From: CAZCVI01 sp964502145
GTDB taxonomy: Bacteria; Acidobacteriota; Aminicenantia; UBA2199
Length of the DNA: 64,000 bases
Direction of reading: 5' to 3'
Assembly: GCA_964502145.1 (NCBI GenBank)
Contig: CAZCVI010000008.1
Span: 114,815-178,814 of the forward strand
The notes below the pieces were generated by a model. It was given only the letters and a program-made list of their open reading frames with translations. It did no database searches and was not told where the DNA came from. Position numbers and translations under genes: made by a program. Within the stretch, counting starts at the first letter, position 1. Each line of letters opens with the position of its first letter. Shown piece after piece: positions 51,101-59,100 of the stretch.

Positions 51101-53152
51101 CGGTTGAAGGTCAAGTTCGATTATAACGCAAACGCCTTTGAATCTTATATTTTGGCGCAGGCAGCAAGTCATTTTGAACGGATACTTAAGCAAGTCATAG
51201 ATTACGAGGAAAAGAGGATTGAAGAAATTGAAATTTTATCCCCAGAGGAAAAAGCACGGCTTTTAAGTGAACTTAATGATACCCGGATCCAATATTCCTC
51301 GAATAAACCCATTCATCGGTTGTTTGAAGAACAAGTCCAAAAAACACCGGATAAGGCAGCGGTTGTATTTGAAAATAAACAAATCACATATAGTGAATTG
51401 AATAAGAGAGCCCGGCTACTGGCCGCAGTGATAAGAGAAAAAGGTTTAATACAGAATGAAATCGTGGGAATAATGGCCGACCGATCCATAGAGATGATCA
51501 TAGGGATCATGGCTGTTTTAATCGCAGGATGTGCCTACTTGCCTTTAGATCCCCTGTACCCCATGTCAAGGAAGAAATTTATTCTGAAGGACAGTAAGGC
51601 CAGGATTCTACTGACCAATAAAGCCAGGTTTGACCAAGACAGAGACGCCTCAGAGAGTCTCCCCATGGAAAGTATTTTATTAATCGATGATCCTGCCATA
51701 TATAAAGACTCCCTGAATTCTCCTCAGAAAGTTTTTGAATTCGGTGAGATGGCCTATATAATATATACTTCAGGAACCTCTGGTAATCCCAAAGGTGTAA
51801 TGGTGGAGCATCGGGGAGTTGTAAATTATATCTTGTGGGCAATCAAACAATATGTAAATAATGAATCTGTAAATTTCCCCCTCTATACATCCATTTCGTT
51901 TGATTTAACAGTAACTTCGATATTTACCCCCTTGCTAAGTGGAAATGCAATCATAGTCTACGACGAGGAAATTGATGGACTATTAATCCTAAAAGTAATG
52001 AAGGAAAACAGGGTCGGAGTAGTGAAATTAACACCGTCACACCTAAAAATCATCAAAGATAAAAAAATGGAGAACGTCCAACAAAGTGTAAAAAGATTCA
52101 TTGTGGGAGGGGAAGAATTAGAAACGCGCCTAACTATGGATATCACAGAAAAATTTAATGAAAATATTGAAATATATAATGAATATGGTCCCACCGAAGC
52201 AACGGTTGGCTGTATGATCTATAAATTTAATCCACATGACCCCTACAATTCTGTTCCCATCGGTACCCCAATTAATAATACACGGATATATATCCTTGAC
52301 AAAAAACAAGTACCTGTTCCCATTGGTATTTCAGGAGAATTATGCGTCTCCGGAGATGGCCTTGCCAAAGGATACCTAAATAAAGATGAATTAACAAATC
52401 AAAAATTTATAGAAAACCCTTTTGTCAAAGGAGAGAAGCTATACAAAACCGGTGATCTTGCCCGACGCCTACCAAATGGAAATATAGAATTTCTTGGCAG
52501 GATGGATGCCCAAATTAAATTAAGAGGATACAGGATTGAACCTAGTGAAATAGAGAGGCGGTTACAGGAACATAACGACATCATAGAAGCCATGGTGCTA
52601 GTAAAAAGAAAAGAAGAACCCGGAAATGAACATCTGGTTGCTTATTTCACATCCAGTAAAGAATTATCTATCACCACAATAAAAGAGTTTTTAGCACAAA
52701 ACCTACCCACTTATATGATACCGTCATATTTCGTAAAAGTAGAAAAGATTCCCATTACTCCCAATGGAAAAGTAGACAAGAAAGCATTGCTTTTGATCGC
52801 TGCAAATGTTAAATCGGAAGTCGGATATGTCGAACCCGAAAACAATACAGAAGAATTAATCGTATCAGTCTGGAAAAAAGTACTGCAAATTGATAAAATT
52901 GGAGTATACGATAATTTTTTCGATGTGGGCGGTCATTCTTTACTTGTACTCAAGGTAATCGATAAATTAAATATGATTTTTCAACAAGATATCCCCATAG
53001 TCACCATCTTTCGATATCCAACAATCCATTCCATGGCTCAATACCTGGATGATAACAATACAAGGGAATCCATTTCAAATGAAAAAATTGATAGTGAGCT
53101 AAGCATACAAGAAGAAACAACAAGACTTATTTTTGGAGACTTTGATGAATAA
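36131..53152 (+). CDS. Five-module NRPS: half-C / A(Tyr)-T / C-A-T / C-A-T / C-A(Thr)-T-E / C-A(Asn)-T
   Basis: 5,673 residues, the largest gene here. Domains in order: C-lobe remnant (about 18-255); A (core 419, FDGFITSFF at 464) and T (S832); C (887, H1023), A (D1552) and T (S1907); C (1968, H2096), A (D2626) and T (S2980); C (3035, H3163 but HHxxxDW), A (FDFSVW 3694) and T (S4056); E (4105-4560, H4236); D-to-L C (4574, H4716), A (about 5048-5540) and T (S5603). Codes read D-G-T-I-T-A-E-V-M (tyrosine-like), D-A-R-H-L-S-L-L-A and D-A-R-H-L-S-L-L-T (unassigned), D-F-W-N-I-G-M-V-H (Thr, exact) and D-L-T-K-I-G-E-V-G (Asn). It receives the polyketide-extended chain from the C domain ending at 34193 and passes it to the PKS at 53145. 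ATG 63 bases after the radical SAM gene, with GGAG nearby. It contains an A11 tract (36888-36898) and a C9 tract (50979-50987). Confidence 0.95.
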   Translation: MKNTNRSIDLSVILKEHVKEETYWVEKLGGEWDKCCFPVYNRNQEINSGKMHNLTFQFIGPLFEKLMKLRNGSDPRLFMIMIAGLSSLLFKYTGNTNILLGAPTLKQEDDAEFINTVLTLRSYISPGMTYKELLLQTKNTVLEATANQNYPVERLPDLLNIPYSEGDDFPLFDIALLLENIHDKSYIRNIRVNTIFSFLRTDDCIEGKIEYNPALYERYEVEGIVNHFKCLLENAFAKIDGEIYNLNILLDDEKKKLLHTFNNTNKSYPQKIAIQQLFEEQVERNPGQIAASCSLSGTLTYGELNKKANQLARLLREKGVGPDFIVGIMGRRSLEMAMGILAILKAGGIFLPLDPEYPPNRIKYMLEDSGLNLLIIARIPLREDVTTVIDIEDDEGYARFESTDLKVINQSSDGAYIIYTSGTTGRPKGVVVEHRNAINTLICRKNEYNMDEHTVSLQFFSYSFDGFITSFFTPVISGAEVVLLDDEAVKDIAKIRESIVEKKVTHFICVPSLFREMIEVLNEAELSSLKVVTLAGEKLQTSTIRLATGKKPSLEIVNEYGVTEVAVMSTILRHQEQKKQVSIGSPIWNTRIFILSTASLGSQLQPIGIAGEMCLAGAGVTRGYLNRPDLTQEKFIKDTFSLNSISPMHHMYRTGDLARWLSDGNIEYLGRIDHQVKIRGFRIEPDEIEARMLEHDNISEVVVINKTTPYRNLYNTTDNKENDKRKDDFLYAYYVADITLVAEDLRSFLFNRLPDYMIPTYFIQVEKIPLTPNGKIDSNALPEAELLVKKDKLIIPRDKMEQEVAEIWCNVLEVEMDRVGIDISFFEYGGFSLKATQLINKIHKKFNAKISLIEMFKNPTIRGLTENLKKIKNNPFISLLPVEKKDFYTLSPVQKRLYILNQITSDSTGYNAFSITELAGELDVVKFQACFNALINRHESLRTSFHIVNEKPVQKIHELGEVELKLQHVVMNGQEENVDMVLKKATRIIKDFIKPFDLSQAPLVRVLLIQLEERRNILTIDVHHIVVDGTSLGVLIKEFMILYDGETLPEMKLHYKDYCEWKCSSKEVEAMNSQEQFWMKEFKGNVPVLNLPADYSRPAVQSYEGNSIPFTIGIRPTFGIKELALAEGVSNFMVLLACFNILLSKLSGQDDIVVGTGVEGRQHDDLKNIIGMFVNTLALRNTLKPSLSFRQFLAKLKEKTLDAFGNQDYPFEDIVEKSDVPRDTSRNPLFDVMFQFNNFEASELNITDLKLKPFNYNNPTSKFDITLWGWEAPDDFRFAFEYCTILFKKETIETFSRYFTEICNSVVQNPDQRLEDIRYISEPIKQSMIRKLEEAVKPEVVLQELYHRPLQQVLGASLKNFSSNIAITCGSTTVTYRELERRSTETAHRLRGKGIEPQTHIGVLVDNRIDLIVSMLGIIEARCVFVPLDSAHPKARLELMINSAEIQYVICDSSNLALFSGNTGNFIKHIQFIPVEDLLTVNKTTADYKSLPPFTYSPEDKIYIYFTSGSTGTPKAFTGKNSSLLHFLDWEIDTFNIDEGSRFSQFTNPGFDAFLRDIFTPLLAGGMICIPENNSLMLDADQLIYWIEQSRINLIHCVPSLFRIFNSDSLTPSNFEKLKFILLSGERVIPHQLKNWFDCFSGRIKLVNLWGTSETTLAKTFHFIQENDIVRERVPVGKPIRGAAVAVLDKNLNLCPELVTGELYITTPFRTYGYYNDPKLNGERFIPNPFNKNPDDLWHKTGDLGRVLLDGTIDVMGRNDRQVKIRGIRIELEEIESILVSHHAVKEAVVIKKGISATNEVLWAYIACHQRDETHDNIFIDEITQYLTGKLPEYMLPSSITILEQLPRNPNGKIDFPCLPSPFETMADNLVEPRNMVEKRLLAIWVETLQVEKISVKSRFFELGGNSLHIMALNSKIHKEFDVRIPLKEFFNKPTLEKQAELIQTVLKEKFLDDPFASIKPVEKREFYPLSSAQKRLYVLHQLNFEGNNTVYNMPQTVILHGEVKKDIIEQTFVKILNRHESLRTSFHMVGREPIQRIHDYNDLSFEISFYESGEEEAPKIVDDLVQPFDFAKAPLLRVSLIKIAETNHLLMVDMHHIISDGVSFGILMQDFMDGFSGKDLLPLKVQYKDYSQWQNGEREKILLKNQEKYWLEKFKDGIPQLNLPIDYARPIVQTFEGSIVVFGIGAVGTKRLRDLATAENVTLFMVILAAFYMLLWKLTGQENSVVGTGIEGRRHDDLRQIVGMFINTLSLKNSIDVEKTFREFLQKVTRDTLEAFDCQEYQFEDLVEKIVVKKDTNRNPIFDVLFQFENMKLPEMKIPGLQLNSFGYKKKISKFDLTLFGMEVGDQMEFTFEYNTSLFKKETIEIFGRYYIEICNSIVLNPDQKLIDIWQISGTAKQCMIQKLDEAIKPEVERMEAHRCTIQQVLETSFNKFTSNIAITCGSTTVTYGELQRRSTKAANKLRGKGIEPQTNIGVLIDNRIDLILIMLGIINAGCVFTPLDPTHPMARLELMINSAEIRYIICDSPNLARFSDNEGNLVQDIRFIPMEYFWDSKETPTASFEPQLPFTYSPEDKIYIYFTSGSTGTPKAITGKNCSLLHFLDWEIDTFEIGEGTRFSQLITPGFDAFLRDVFVPLCSGGIICIPGIWDIPLEPVELMKWFEQSAINFVHCGPALFKTFNSSTLTQDNFKALKYVLFSGERVYAPDLTKWFDQLNNRIKFVNLYGPTETTLTKTYHLIEREDLKRARIPVGRPMRGSAVMILDSNMRLCSPLVTGEIYIRTPYATFGYYNNPVLTKEKFLQNPFNPQEEDLIYRTGDMGRILEDGTLDLLGRYDRQVKVRGIRIELEEIEAALVKHPFINEAAVIKKIYQNSKEFLSAFVSIKKEIPPADRSFITMIKEYLTHKLPSYMMPAEIIIMEAIPRKPNGKIDYMTLASLESQDYEYIPPAGKIEIKLAELWKGILGIEKIGTRDDFFARGGNSLNIIVLISKIHMEFDVRIRFIDIFTNPTIKGQAELIRAAQKDIYVSIEPAEKKEYYPLSSAQKRMYVLQKMDIANINYNLPQKFILEGKLNFEQLESVFVKLIQRHDSLNTSFEMIGEEPLQRIHDKVEFAIEIHDARGGDIIDIEKITRNFISTFDLSKRPLFRAGIVKLEEEKQILMIDIHHIITDWVSMKILISDFMALYNGEKFPPLKLQYKDFSEWINSDQQVEKLQQQERYWLEKFAGEIPLLNLPTDFTRPVIKNFEGRMASFEINKNDTETLKNYAIEGRTTLFIVLLSIFNIFLSKICNQEDITVGVPTAGRLHSDIVKIVGMFVNTLALRNFPHGDINFKQFLNEVNGETLEAFDNQDYQYENLVKKVVTTRDTGRNPLTDVFFVFQNIEMPAIDIPGLKLKFSNDYQDISKFDLTLRCYETSEILHCDLEYCIKLFKPETIQRFQTYFSNIVSAVISDKNSLISDIEIMSKEEKYCILHEFNNTSADYPQNKTIHRLFEDQVEQRQDYVALIGQSVSAGEERFQITYKELDEKSNQLAHCLRIKNMDPDAIVAVMIDRSIEMIICLLGILKAGGSYLPIDPDYPSERIDFMLKDSESKIMTTTRTCITANNEKMISDWQYKKNLEIIFLDLPEFFSFPPSLPAHFSPPQPSHLAYIIYTSGTTGQPKGTLIEHRNVVRLLFNSKFQFNFSNIDTWTMFHSFCFDFSVWEMYGALLYGGKLVVISQMVTRDPKRYLEILKKDRITVLNQTPSAFYNLANEELNNSDTDRKFDTSKLDLKYIIFGGEALKPLKLEKWKEKYPDIKLINMFGITETTVHVTYKEIGINEIEYNISNIGKPIPTLTTYVLDKYSKPVPVGVAGELYVGGDGLGRGYLNRTELTKEKFVTNVFKQGDRLYKSGDLARFLENGDMEYLGRIDHQIKIRGFRIELGEIENQLLKKEEIKGAVVVVRNDETGANFLCAYIVPHAHLFPQSRLDFKPSALREYLSKFLPDYMIPAYFTLLEKIPLTANSKIDTKALPAPIIKSDEEYSAPRNDIEKKMVEVWEIVLGVSTIGINDNFFAIGGDSIKTIQIASRLNTFGYKMELRDIFLYPTISHLAPLVKKMERFANQSIVLGNIPLTPIQHWFFENIFPDPHHYNHAVMFYVREGLDKKSVETIFSYLQEHHDALRMTFNKNTDNRKPVQINHGLHYPLFLEEYDLITHENSFNELSRKIIEIQSSINLENGPLMKLGLFHLKDGDRLLIVIHHLVIDGVSWRILFEDIQTLFEQYKRGEKPILPLKTDSFKLWAERLSLYANSHIFLKEKDYWAKMEAIEVPEIKKDFENGSNRQKDSISLSVSLDEDETDLLLTSVNNAFGTNINDILLTALGLTIMEIIGNNKTLIALESHGREEIVTELNINRTVGWFTSIYPVLLDFSHALDLSRCIVGVKETLRKCPKGGIGYGILKYLTKEENKKGIQFQLSPQISFNYMGQFDADVERMSFQMANERVENSRSFELIREHELEVSGIIAGGRLTLSIAFSKEQYKQERIYVLLNHYKNELLRIISFCSTRQKPELTPSDLTYPHLSIETLEQLKETYQIDDIYPLSPMQEGMLFHSLYENNSSTYFEQLSYRLKGQLDIHCIERSLNELITRYDILRTAFVYKNLERPLQVVLKQRTADFSYEDIRQKISGMDTKNTFVEKKETYLEEFKQKDRQRSFNIGLDSLMRVSVIQTEEFEYEFIWSFHHILMDGWCIGILITQYLEIYTSYLENRPYALPPVQPYRTYIRWLENRDQKESANYWPHYLVNYEETAGIPRKTIATDGNIFKNQQVSFSLDPNNTVALHQLARKNQVTLNTIIQTAWGVLLSRYNSDRRDVVFGAVVSGRPPELAGVEAMVGLFINTIPVRISYQEDTLLNDLLRQVQKEALDSSTHHYYPLSYIQSATPLKYNLLDHILVFENYPISEQIEGLTTDKKQGQKAPPQDKSVQQVNQAQSAFTFSNADIFEQTNYDLTVVIVPGERLKVKFDYNANAFESYILAQAASHFERILKQVIDYEEKRIEEIEILSPEEKARLLSELNDTRIQYSSNKPIHRLFEEQVQKTPDKAAVVFENKQITYSELNKRARLLAAVIREKGLIQNEIVGIMADRSIEMIIGIMAVLIAGCAYLPLDPLYPMSRKKFILKDSKARILLTNKARFDQDRDASESLPMESILLIDDPAIYKDSLNSPQKVFEFGEMAYIIYTSGTSGNPKGVMVEHRGVVNYILWAIKQYVNNESVNFPLYTSISFDLTVTSIFTPLLSGNAIIVYDEEIDGLLILKVMKENRVGVVKLTPSHLKIIKDKKMENVQQSVKRFIVGGEELETRLTMDITEKFNENIEIYNEYGPTEATVGCMIYKFNPHDPYNSVPIGTPINNTRIYILDKKQVPVPIGISGELCVSGDGLAKGYLNKDELTNQKFIENPFVKGEKLYKTGDLARRLPNGNIEFLGRMDAQIKLRGYRIEPSEIERRLQEHNDIIEAMVLVKRKEEPGNEHLVAYFTSSKELSITTIKEFLAQNLPTYMIPSYFVKVEKIPITPNGKVDKKALLLIAANVKSEVGYVEPENNTEELIVSVWKKVLQIDKIGVYDNFFDVGGHSLLVLKVIDKLNMIFQQDIPIVTIFRYPTIHSMAQYLDDNNTRESISNEKIDSELSIQEETTRLIFGDFDE
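36182..36895 (+). other. Half-condensation domain (C-lobe only) at NRPS N-terminus
   Basis: Residues about 18-255 start at ETYWVEKLGGEW, equivalent to the start of the second C lobe. They continue through KYTGNTNILLGAP, a divergent ANQNYPVERL (compare ENQDYPFEEL) and DFPLFDIALLLEN. The HHxxxDG lobe is missing. Same arrangement as at 5065, again downstream of a protein ending in a whole C domain. Confidence 0.75.
36900..38750 (+). other. NRPS A-T, tyrosine-like
   Basis: A4 reads FDGFITSFF and A5 reads NEYGVTEVAVM. The code D-G-T-I-T-A-E-V-M-K differs from the fengycin-type tyrosine code D-G-T-I-T-A-E-V-A-K at one position. T domain S832 sits in GGFSL (Phe where His or Asp is usual). Confidence 0.65.
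38790..42000 (+). repeat. Duplicated C-A-T module, copy 1
   Basis: This C-A-T unit and the next (42010-45215) are copies about 3.22 kb apart: HH motif 39197 versus 42416, FDAFLR 40781 versus 44003, T serine 41849 versus 45068. The linker plus start of the A domain is most alike. For example, 40031-40066 and 43250-43285 differ at only 2 of 36 bases. Both A domains belong to the unassigned GFDAFLRD subfamily with core FTSGSTGTPKA. Confidence 0.8.
42010..45215 (+). repeat. Duplicated C-A-T module, copy 2
   Basis: Second copy of the module at 38790-42000. Its A domain code is D-A-R-H-L-S-L-L-T against D-A-R-H-L-S-L-L-A in copy 1, so both may load the same unidentified substrate. A5 reads NLYGPTE here but NLWGTSE in copy 1. 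Confidence 0.8.
45234..46510 (+). other. Condensation domain with altered motif HHxxxDW
   Basis: The C domain before the Thr module starts at YYPLSSAQKRMYVLQ. The catalytic motif reads HHIITDW (H3163, H3164, D3168, W3169 at 45635-45637). The final glycine, invariant in the other complete C domains here, is tryptophan. The second histidine, the presumed catalytic residue, is kept. Confidence 0.8.
46540..49760 (+). other. NRPS A-T-E, predicted D-threonine
   Basis: The A domain reads FDFSVWEMY, LNQTP, IIFGG and NMFGITETTVH, an exact threonine code. T domain S4056 is in GGDSI. The epimerization domain has IPLTPIQHWFFE, HHLVIDGVSWR, TVGWFTSIYPV and FNYMGQFD. The A10 motif reads NSKID instead of NGKID, and its lysine is kept. 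Confidence 0.85.
49845..53080 (+). other. NRPS C(D-to-L)-A-T, predicted asparagine
   Basis: The C domain starts IYPLSPMQEGMLFHSL with HHILMDGWC. The A domain has FDLTVTSIF and NEYGPTEATVG, giving the same asparagine code as the module at 15480. T domain S5603 in GGHSL. The C domain carries a Q/K/P-rich insert near nt 50950-51030 that its counterpart at 15480 lacks. Confidence 0.8.
53135..53138 (+). promoter_or_regulatory. Ribosome binding site deciding the start at 53145
   Basis: GGAG lies 6 bases upstream of the ATG at 53145, inside the end of the preceding NRPS gene. An in-frame TTG at 53133 would put the start two bases before this site, so the ATG is preferred. The ATG overlaps the preceding stop codon region, pointing to translational coupling. 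Confidence 0.7.
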
Positions 53153-56100
53153 AAAAGAAATCGGCGGTGATAGAACAGGTTTGGAAATTGCTGTCATTGG
53201 AATGGCTGGAAGATTTCCAGGAGCCAAAAATATTCATGAATTCTGGAATAATATAAAAAATGGTATAGAATCTATCACTTTTTTCTCAGAAAAAGAACTG
53301 GAGGAAGCTGGAGTAAATAAAAATCTGCTCAAAAACCCTTCTTATGTTAAGGCCTACGGGTGCCTTGAAGATAGAGAAATATTTGACGCCTCTTTTTTTG
53401 GTTATACTCCTCAAGAAGCAGAATTGATGAATCCACAAACTCGTCTCTTCCATGAGTGCGTATGGGAGGCGTTAGAAAATGCGGGCTACAATCCCGATAC
53501 CTGTGAAAAAAAAATTGGTATCTATGCGGGAACCTCACCCAGCTTTTCATGGGAGGTCATGTCCCATTTGACTGGAAAAAGAGAGATTTTAGGAGGATTT
53601 GTCTCATCCCATCTGGTCGGTAGGGATTATTTATGTACCAGGGTCTCATACAATTTAAATCTCAAAGGGGCCAGCTCTTTTATGCATACTGCATGCTCCA
53701 CATCATTGGTTGCTGTCCATCAGGCCTGCCGTGCATTATTAATGGGGGAGAGTGATATAATTATAGCAGGTGGTGTTTCTCTCACATCAGCACCTATAGT
53801 CGGATACATGTACAAGGAAGGTATGATTTTTTCACCAGATGGCCATTGCAGAACTTTCGATGCAAAGTCTTGTGGGACAATTGGAGGGGAAGGTGTGGGG
53901 GTAGTCGTGCTCAAACGACTCAAAACGGCCCTGGAAGATAGAGACCATATTTATGCCATTATCAAGGGAACAGCCACCAACAATGATGGTAAAAGAAAAG
54001 TGGGCTATACCGCTCCAAGCATTGAAGCTCAGGCGGAAGCCATTCGTACGGCTCAGAAAATGGCTCGAATCAATGCCGAAAGTATTGCTTACATTGAAAC
54101 TCATGGCACGGGTACCGCTCTTGGAGATCCAGTAGAAATTGAAGCTTTAAAACTGGCATTTGCCTCGGAGAAAAGGAATTACTGCGCCATCGGATCCGTT
54201 AAAAGTAATTTAGGACACCTCGATGAAACCGCTGGAATTACTGGTTTTATAAAAACTGTTTTGATAGTTTATTATAAACATATCCCTCCAAGTTTGCATT
54301 TTGAAACTCCCAACCCAAAGATTGATTTTAGTAATAGCCCCTTTTATGTCTGTACAACCTCGAAAAAATGGGCAAGCAGTAAATATTCCATGCGGGCCGG
54401 GGTCAGTTCCTTTGGCATCGGCGGCACCAATGCGCATGTGGTTTTAGAGGAAGCACCCCAAGAAGCAAGAAACCAAAATACTGGTTACAAGCATGAAAAA
54501 AACCTGTTCTTGCTCTCCGCTAAAAATCAATGGTCATTGGAACAAGCTACCAGGAATTTTAAAGTGTATTTACTGAATAATCCTCATCTCAACTTCGCAG
54601 ATGTCGCCTATACTTTACAAGTGGGACGAAAAGCATTCCGATACAGACAAATGCTCATATGTTCCGACGTACCAGAACTTATCGAAGCATTAGAAACCCC
54701 TGGTTCTCCCAAAGCAAAAACTTTTCACTTGCCGGATGAAAAAGAAAAGCGCGTGATCTTTATGTTTCCCGGGCAAGGTTCGCAATATGTGAATATGGGC
54801 CGGGAACTATATGAAAAAGAACCAGTATTTCGCAATGAAATGGATCTTTGTTTCGACATCTTAAAACCTCTTACTGAAAACAATATAAAGGAGCTTTTGT
54901 ACCCACACACCCCTTCTTATTCGGAAATTAACAATCCTCTTGACATTAACAACACAGAAATCGCCCAACCCCTACTCTTTGCCTTTGAATATGCTCTGGC
55001 AAAATTATTAATCGCGTGGGGAATCAACCCTTATGGAATGATTGGGCACAGTATTGGAGAATATGTCCCAGCCTGTCTGGCAGGGGTATTTTCGCTGGAA
55101 GATGCTTTAAAACTGGTGGTAACCCGGGGAAAATTGATGCAACGGATGCCCAAAGGGGCTATGTTGGGTATTCCCTTATCTGAAGAAACATTAGTCCCAA
55201 TATTAAAGGAGTATGAGAACATATCATTGGCCGCAGTCAACAGTGTTTCACACTGCGTCGTTTCAGGATCATTTGAATCCATCAATGCCATCGAAAAACA
55301 ATTGAAAATGGACCATTATGAGACCACACGCCTTCATACTTCCCACGCCTTTCATTCCAAGATGATGGAACCGATATTAAAGGAATTCAAGGAAACCTTA
55401 AGTATGGTTACCATGCATAATCCTCGGCTACAATATATTTCAAATCTTACAGGTAGATGGATAACCACAGAAGAAGCAACATATCCTAATTACTGGGCCA
55501 TGCATTTAAGAAAAACCGTACGGTTCGCCGATGGCGTGACGGAAATATTGAAAAAAGGCCCCTGTATATTTATTGAAATAGGTGCCGGAAAAACCTTAAG
55601 TACCCTCGTACGGCAAAATGAAAATAAAGAAAACCTCTGTGTAAATTTGGTCAAGCATCCCAAAGAAAATATCTCAGACAATCAGTATCTTTTGGCAGCA
55701 ATCGGCCAGCTATGGCTTTATGGAAAAAGTATTGATTGGAAGCAATTTTACTCGCAAGACAAGCGGTACCGTGTACCTTTGCCCACCTACCCTTTTAATG
55801 GAACACGGTATTGGATCGAAGGAAATCCTTTCGAGATCGTCGCCCAAAGATTTCGGAATTCAGCTAACATTTCAAGAAAACCTGATCTGGCGGATTGGTT
55901 TTTCACTCCTTTGTGGCAGCAAAGTATTCCGATAGAACCTGTGGGTACGGAATCATTAAATTGGCTAATTTTTATGGGAGACAATAATTTTGACGCCAAA
56001 CTTGTGCAGCATCTGGTCGAAAATGAACAGCATGTGATTAAAGTCAAAATTGGGCAACACTTCGCTCCCATAATTGGCAATGATGACTTTTATACTATCA

Positions 56101-59100
56101 ACCCAGAACTGTCAGAAGATTATGATGCCCTATTCGTTGAACTTCTTAAATCAAAACAAGTCCCCCAACATATCATTCACATGTGGGGTGTAACCGGCCA
56201 AGATACCGGAAGACCCGGACTTGAAAAATTTGATCGATTTCAAGACACGGGACTTTTCAGCCTTCTTAACATAGTCCAAGCTACCGGAAGGTTGAATATC
56301 ACGGAGCAGATAAACATTGAAATACTTACCGACAATATGCAAAAAATAACTGGAGAAGAAATACTGGTTCCCGAAAAAGCCACAATCGTCGGTGCAGCCA
56401 AGATTATTCCCTTGGAGTATCCTAATATAACGTGTCGTTGCTTTGATATCAGTATTCCTTTGCCGGAAAGCCAGCAGGAAGGTAAACTTCTCAATCTTTT
56501 GCAGGGCGAATTTACTTCTGACGCTAAAGAGAAATTTGTCGCTTATAGAGGAACACAACGTTGGATAGAAATTTTTAAGCCCTACCGATTGGAAAAAAAG
56601 GCCACGGCGGTACAACGATTTAAACAAAAAGGAGTTTACCTTATTATTGGTGGATTCGGAGGGATGGGATTTTCAATAGCGGAACATCTGGCAAACCACT
56701 TCTGCGCCAGACTGATCCTGGTTGGACGCTCTCTATTTCCTCCAAAAGATTTGTGGGAGCAGTGGCTCAAGACCCATAAAGAACTGGAAAGTACCGCGAT
56801 AAAGATTAAGAAAATCCAGGAATGGGAAACCATGGGTGCAGAAATTATGATTGCGAACGTCGATGTCTCCAATCTGGAACAAATCACCCAGCTATTCGCC
56901 CGGGTAAACCAGCATTTTCAACAGATTAATGGTATCATTCACGCCGCAGGGGTGATTGACTTCGGGGGCATTATCCAAAAACGAACAAGGGAAATTACAG
57001 ATCAATATATGGCATCCAAAGTAAAAGGGGTTTTGATACTAGAACAACTCTTTAAAAATCAATCCTTGGATTTCCTGGCTCTTTTTTCATCTATAGGCAA
57101 TTCGCTCTATTCAGGAAAATTCGGACAGGTAAGTTATAATGCTGCAAATGAATTTTTATCCGCCTATGCCGCTTATCGATCTGCCAAAGACGACCTGTTT
57201 ACCGTTACCATTGACTGGGATGATTGGAAAGAAGTGGGTATGTCAGTGAGGGCGTTAAAAAAACAATACGGGGACAAGGATGATTCTTCCCAATTGGAAT
57301 TACGCCTTGAAGATGCCCTAACTCCTTCTGAGGGAGTCGAGGTTTTTTGCAGGATCATGGAAAATCAATGGCATCGTATCACCGTATCCACTTCCGATTT
57401 GAATGCAAGACTTCAAAGCCAAGAAAAAAACCTGCACCACACCTCTGAAAATGTATCGACGGAAAAAATGTTAAAAGATACCAGTACCTCGGATAAACAT
57501 TTATTCCAAAGACCGGAATTAACCACATCTTATATGGCTCCTGAAACTGAAATCGAAACAGTACTGGCTGACATCTGGCAACAATTATCCGGCATTCAAC
57601 AAATCGGCATTCATGATGACTTTTTTGAGCTAGGAGGGGATTCGCTGAAAGCGATGACCTTAATCGCAAATATTGAAAGGAGCTTACACGTCAGGCTTCC
57701 TCTGGCAGAAATTTTTAACAGCCCCACCATCCAAAAGATTGCCCATTATATTATGCAGACAAAAAGAAATAAATTCCATTCCATCAAACCAACAGAAGAA
57801 AAAGAGTATTATCAATTATCTCCAGCTCAAAAAAGACTGTATTATCTGTATTGTGTGGAGAAGGAGAGTACAGCCTACAACCAACCCCAAATACAAGTAT
57901 TGACAGGAAAGTATAATATTGAAATTTTAGAAAAAGCAGTCTGTCAATTGATCCAAAGACACGAAAGTTTAAGAGCCTCAATAGAAATAATAAATGATAA
58001 TCCAGTACAGAAAATATTTAAAACTGTGGCATTTAATCTTAAATATTATGAGACAAATGAAATATATTTAAAAGATGTATTAAAGAAGTTTGTCAGACCC
58101 TTTGATTTAAGCGAAGCGCCGCTCATTCGAATGGAAATGATAAAAGTCGAAGAGGAAAAGTACATTTTGATGTGGGATATACATCATATTGTTTCTGATG
58201 GTACCTCTAATACCTTATTTATTCATGAGCTTTTATTACTTTGCGAAGGAAAAGAATTACCCCCATTGAAAATGCGGTACAAAGATTATTTGGACTGGCA
58301 AAGCACGATTAATACATCCAACTGGTTGAAAAAACAAGAAGAGTACTGGTTGAAAAAATTCTCGGGAGAGATACCCGTTCTGGACTTAAAAAATGATTTT
58401 CAGAGACCCAAGTTCCAGCAGTTTAACGGTGACTTGATCCAATTTGTTATTGGACATGACCAGACCGATAGAATAAATGCATTAAGACTGGATCATAAAG
58501 TCACCCTTTTTATGCTATTGTTGTCTATTTATAATGTCTTTTTGTCAAAAATAAGCAATCAAGAAGACATCATCGTCGGTACCGCAATAAAAGGACGTGA
58601 ACATGACGAGTTACAAAACATGATGGGGATGTTTGTCAGCACACTGGCGTTGAGAAATTTTCCCAGAAAAGAGTTGACTTTTATAGAATTTTTAGATGAT
58701 GTAAAGAAAAATACAATAGATGCATTTAACAACCAGGACTATCCATTCGAGGAATTGGTTGGCAGGGTGGCTCCGATTGATAGGAGCTCCAACCGCAATC
58801 CGTTGTTCAGTGTCTCTATTGTATTGCAAACAATAGATCATGAACAAGATGAAGCATCCACGTCACCTTTGCAGCAATATAAAAACCATAATTCCAAATT
58901 TGATTTGGCATTGGTTGTATTGAAATCCCCACACCTGCTAACCTTATCAATAGAATATAGCACCGAGTTATTTAAAAAAGAGACAATCCGGTGGTTCACG
59001 GAATATTTTAGGGAAATAGTAACAATGATTGTAAATAACCCCCATCAAAAACTATCGGAGATAGGAAAGGCAACGGAGGAAGAAAAAATGAAGAAACTCT

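Noticed and set aside
53133..53144. TTG at 53133 as the start of the second PKS-NRPS protein
   Set aside because: The ribosome binding site GGAG at 53135-53138 would lie inside the coding region. The ATG at 53145 has proper spacing and a start overlapping the upstream stop.
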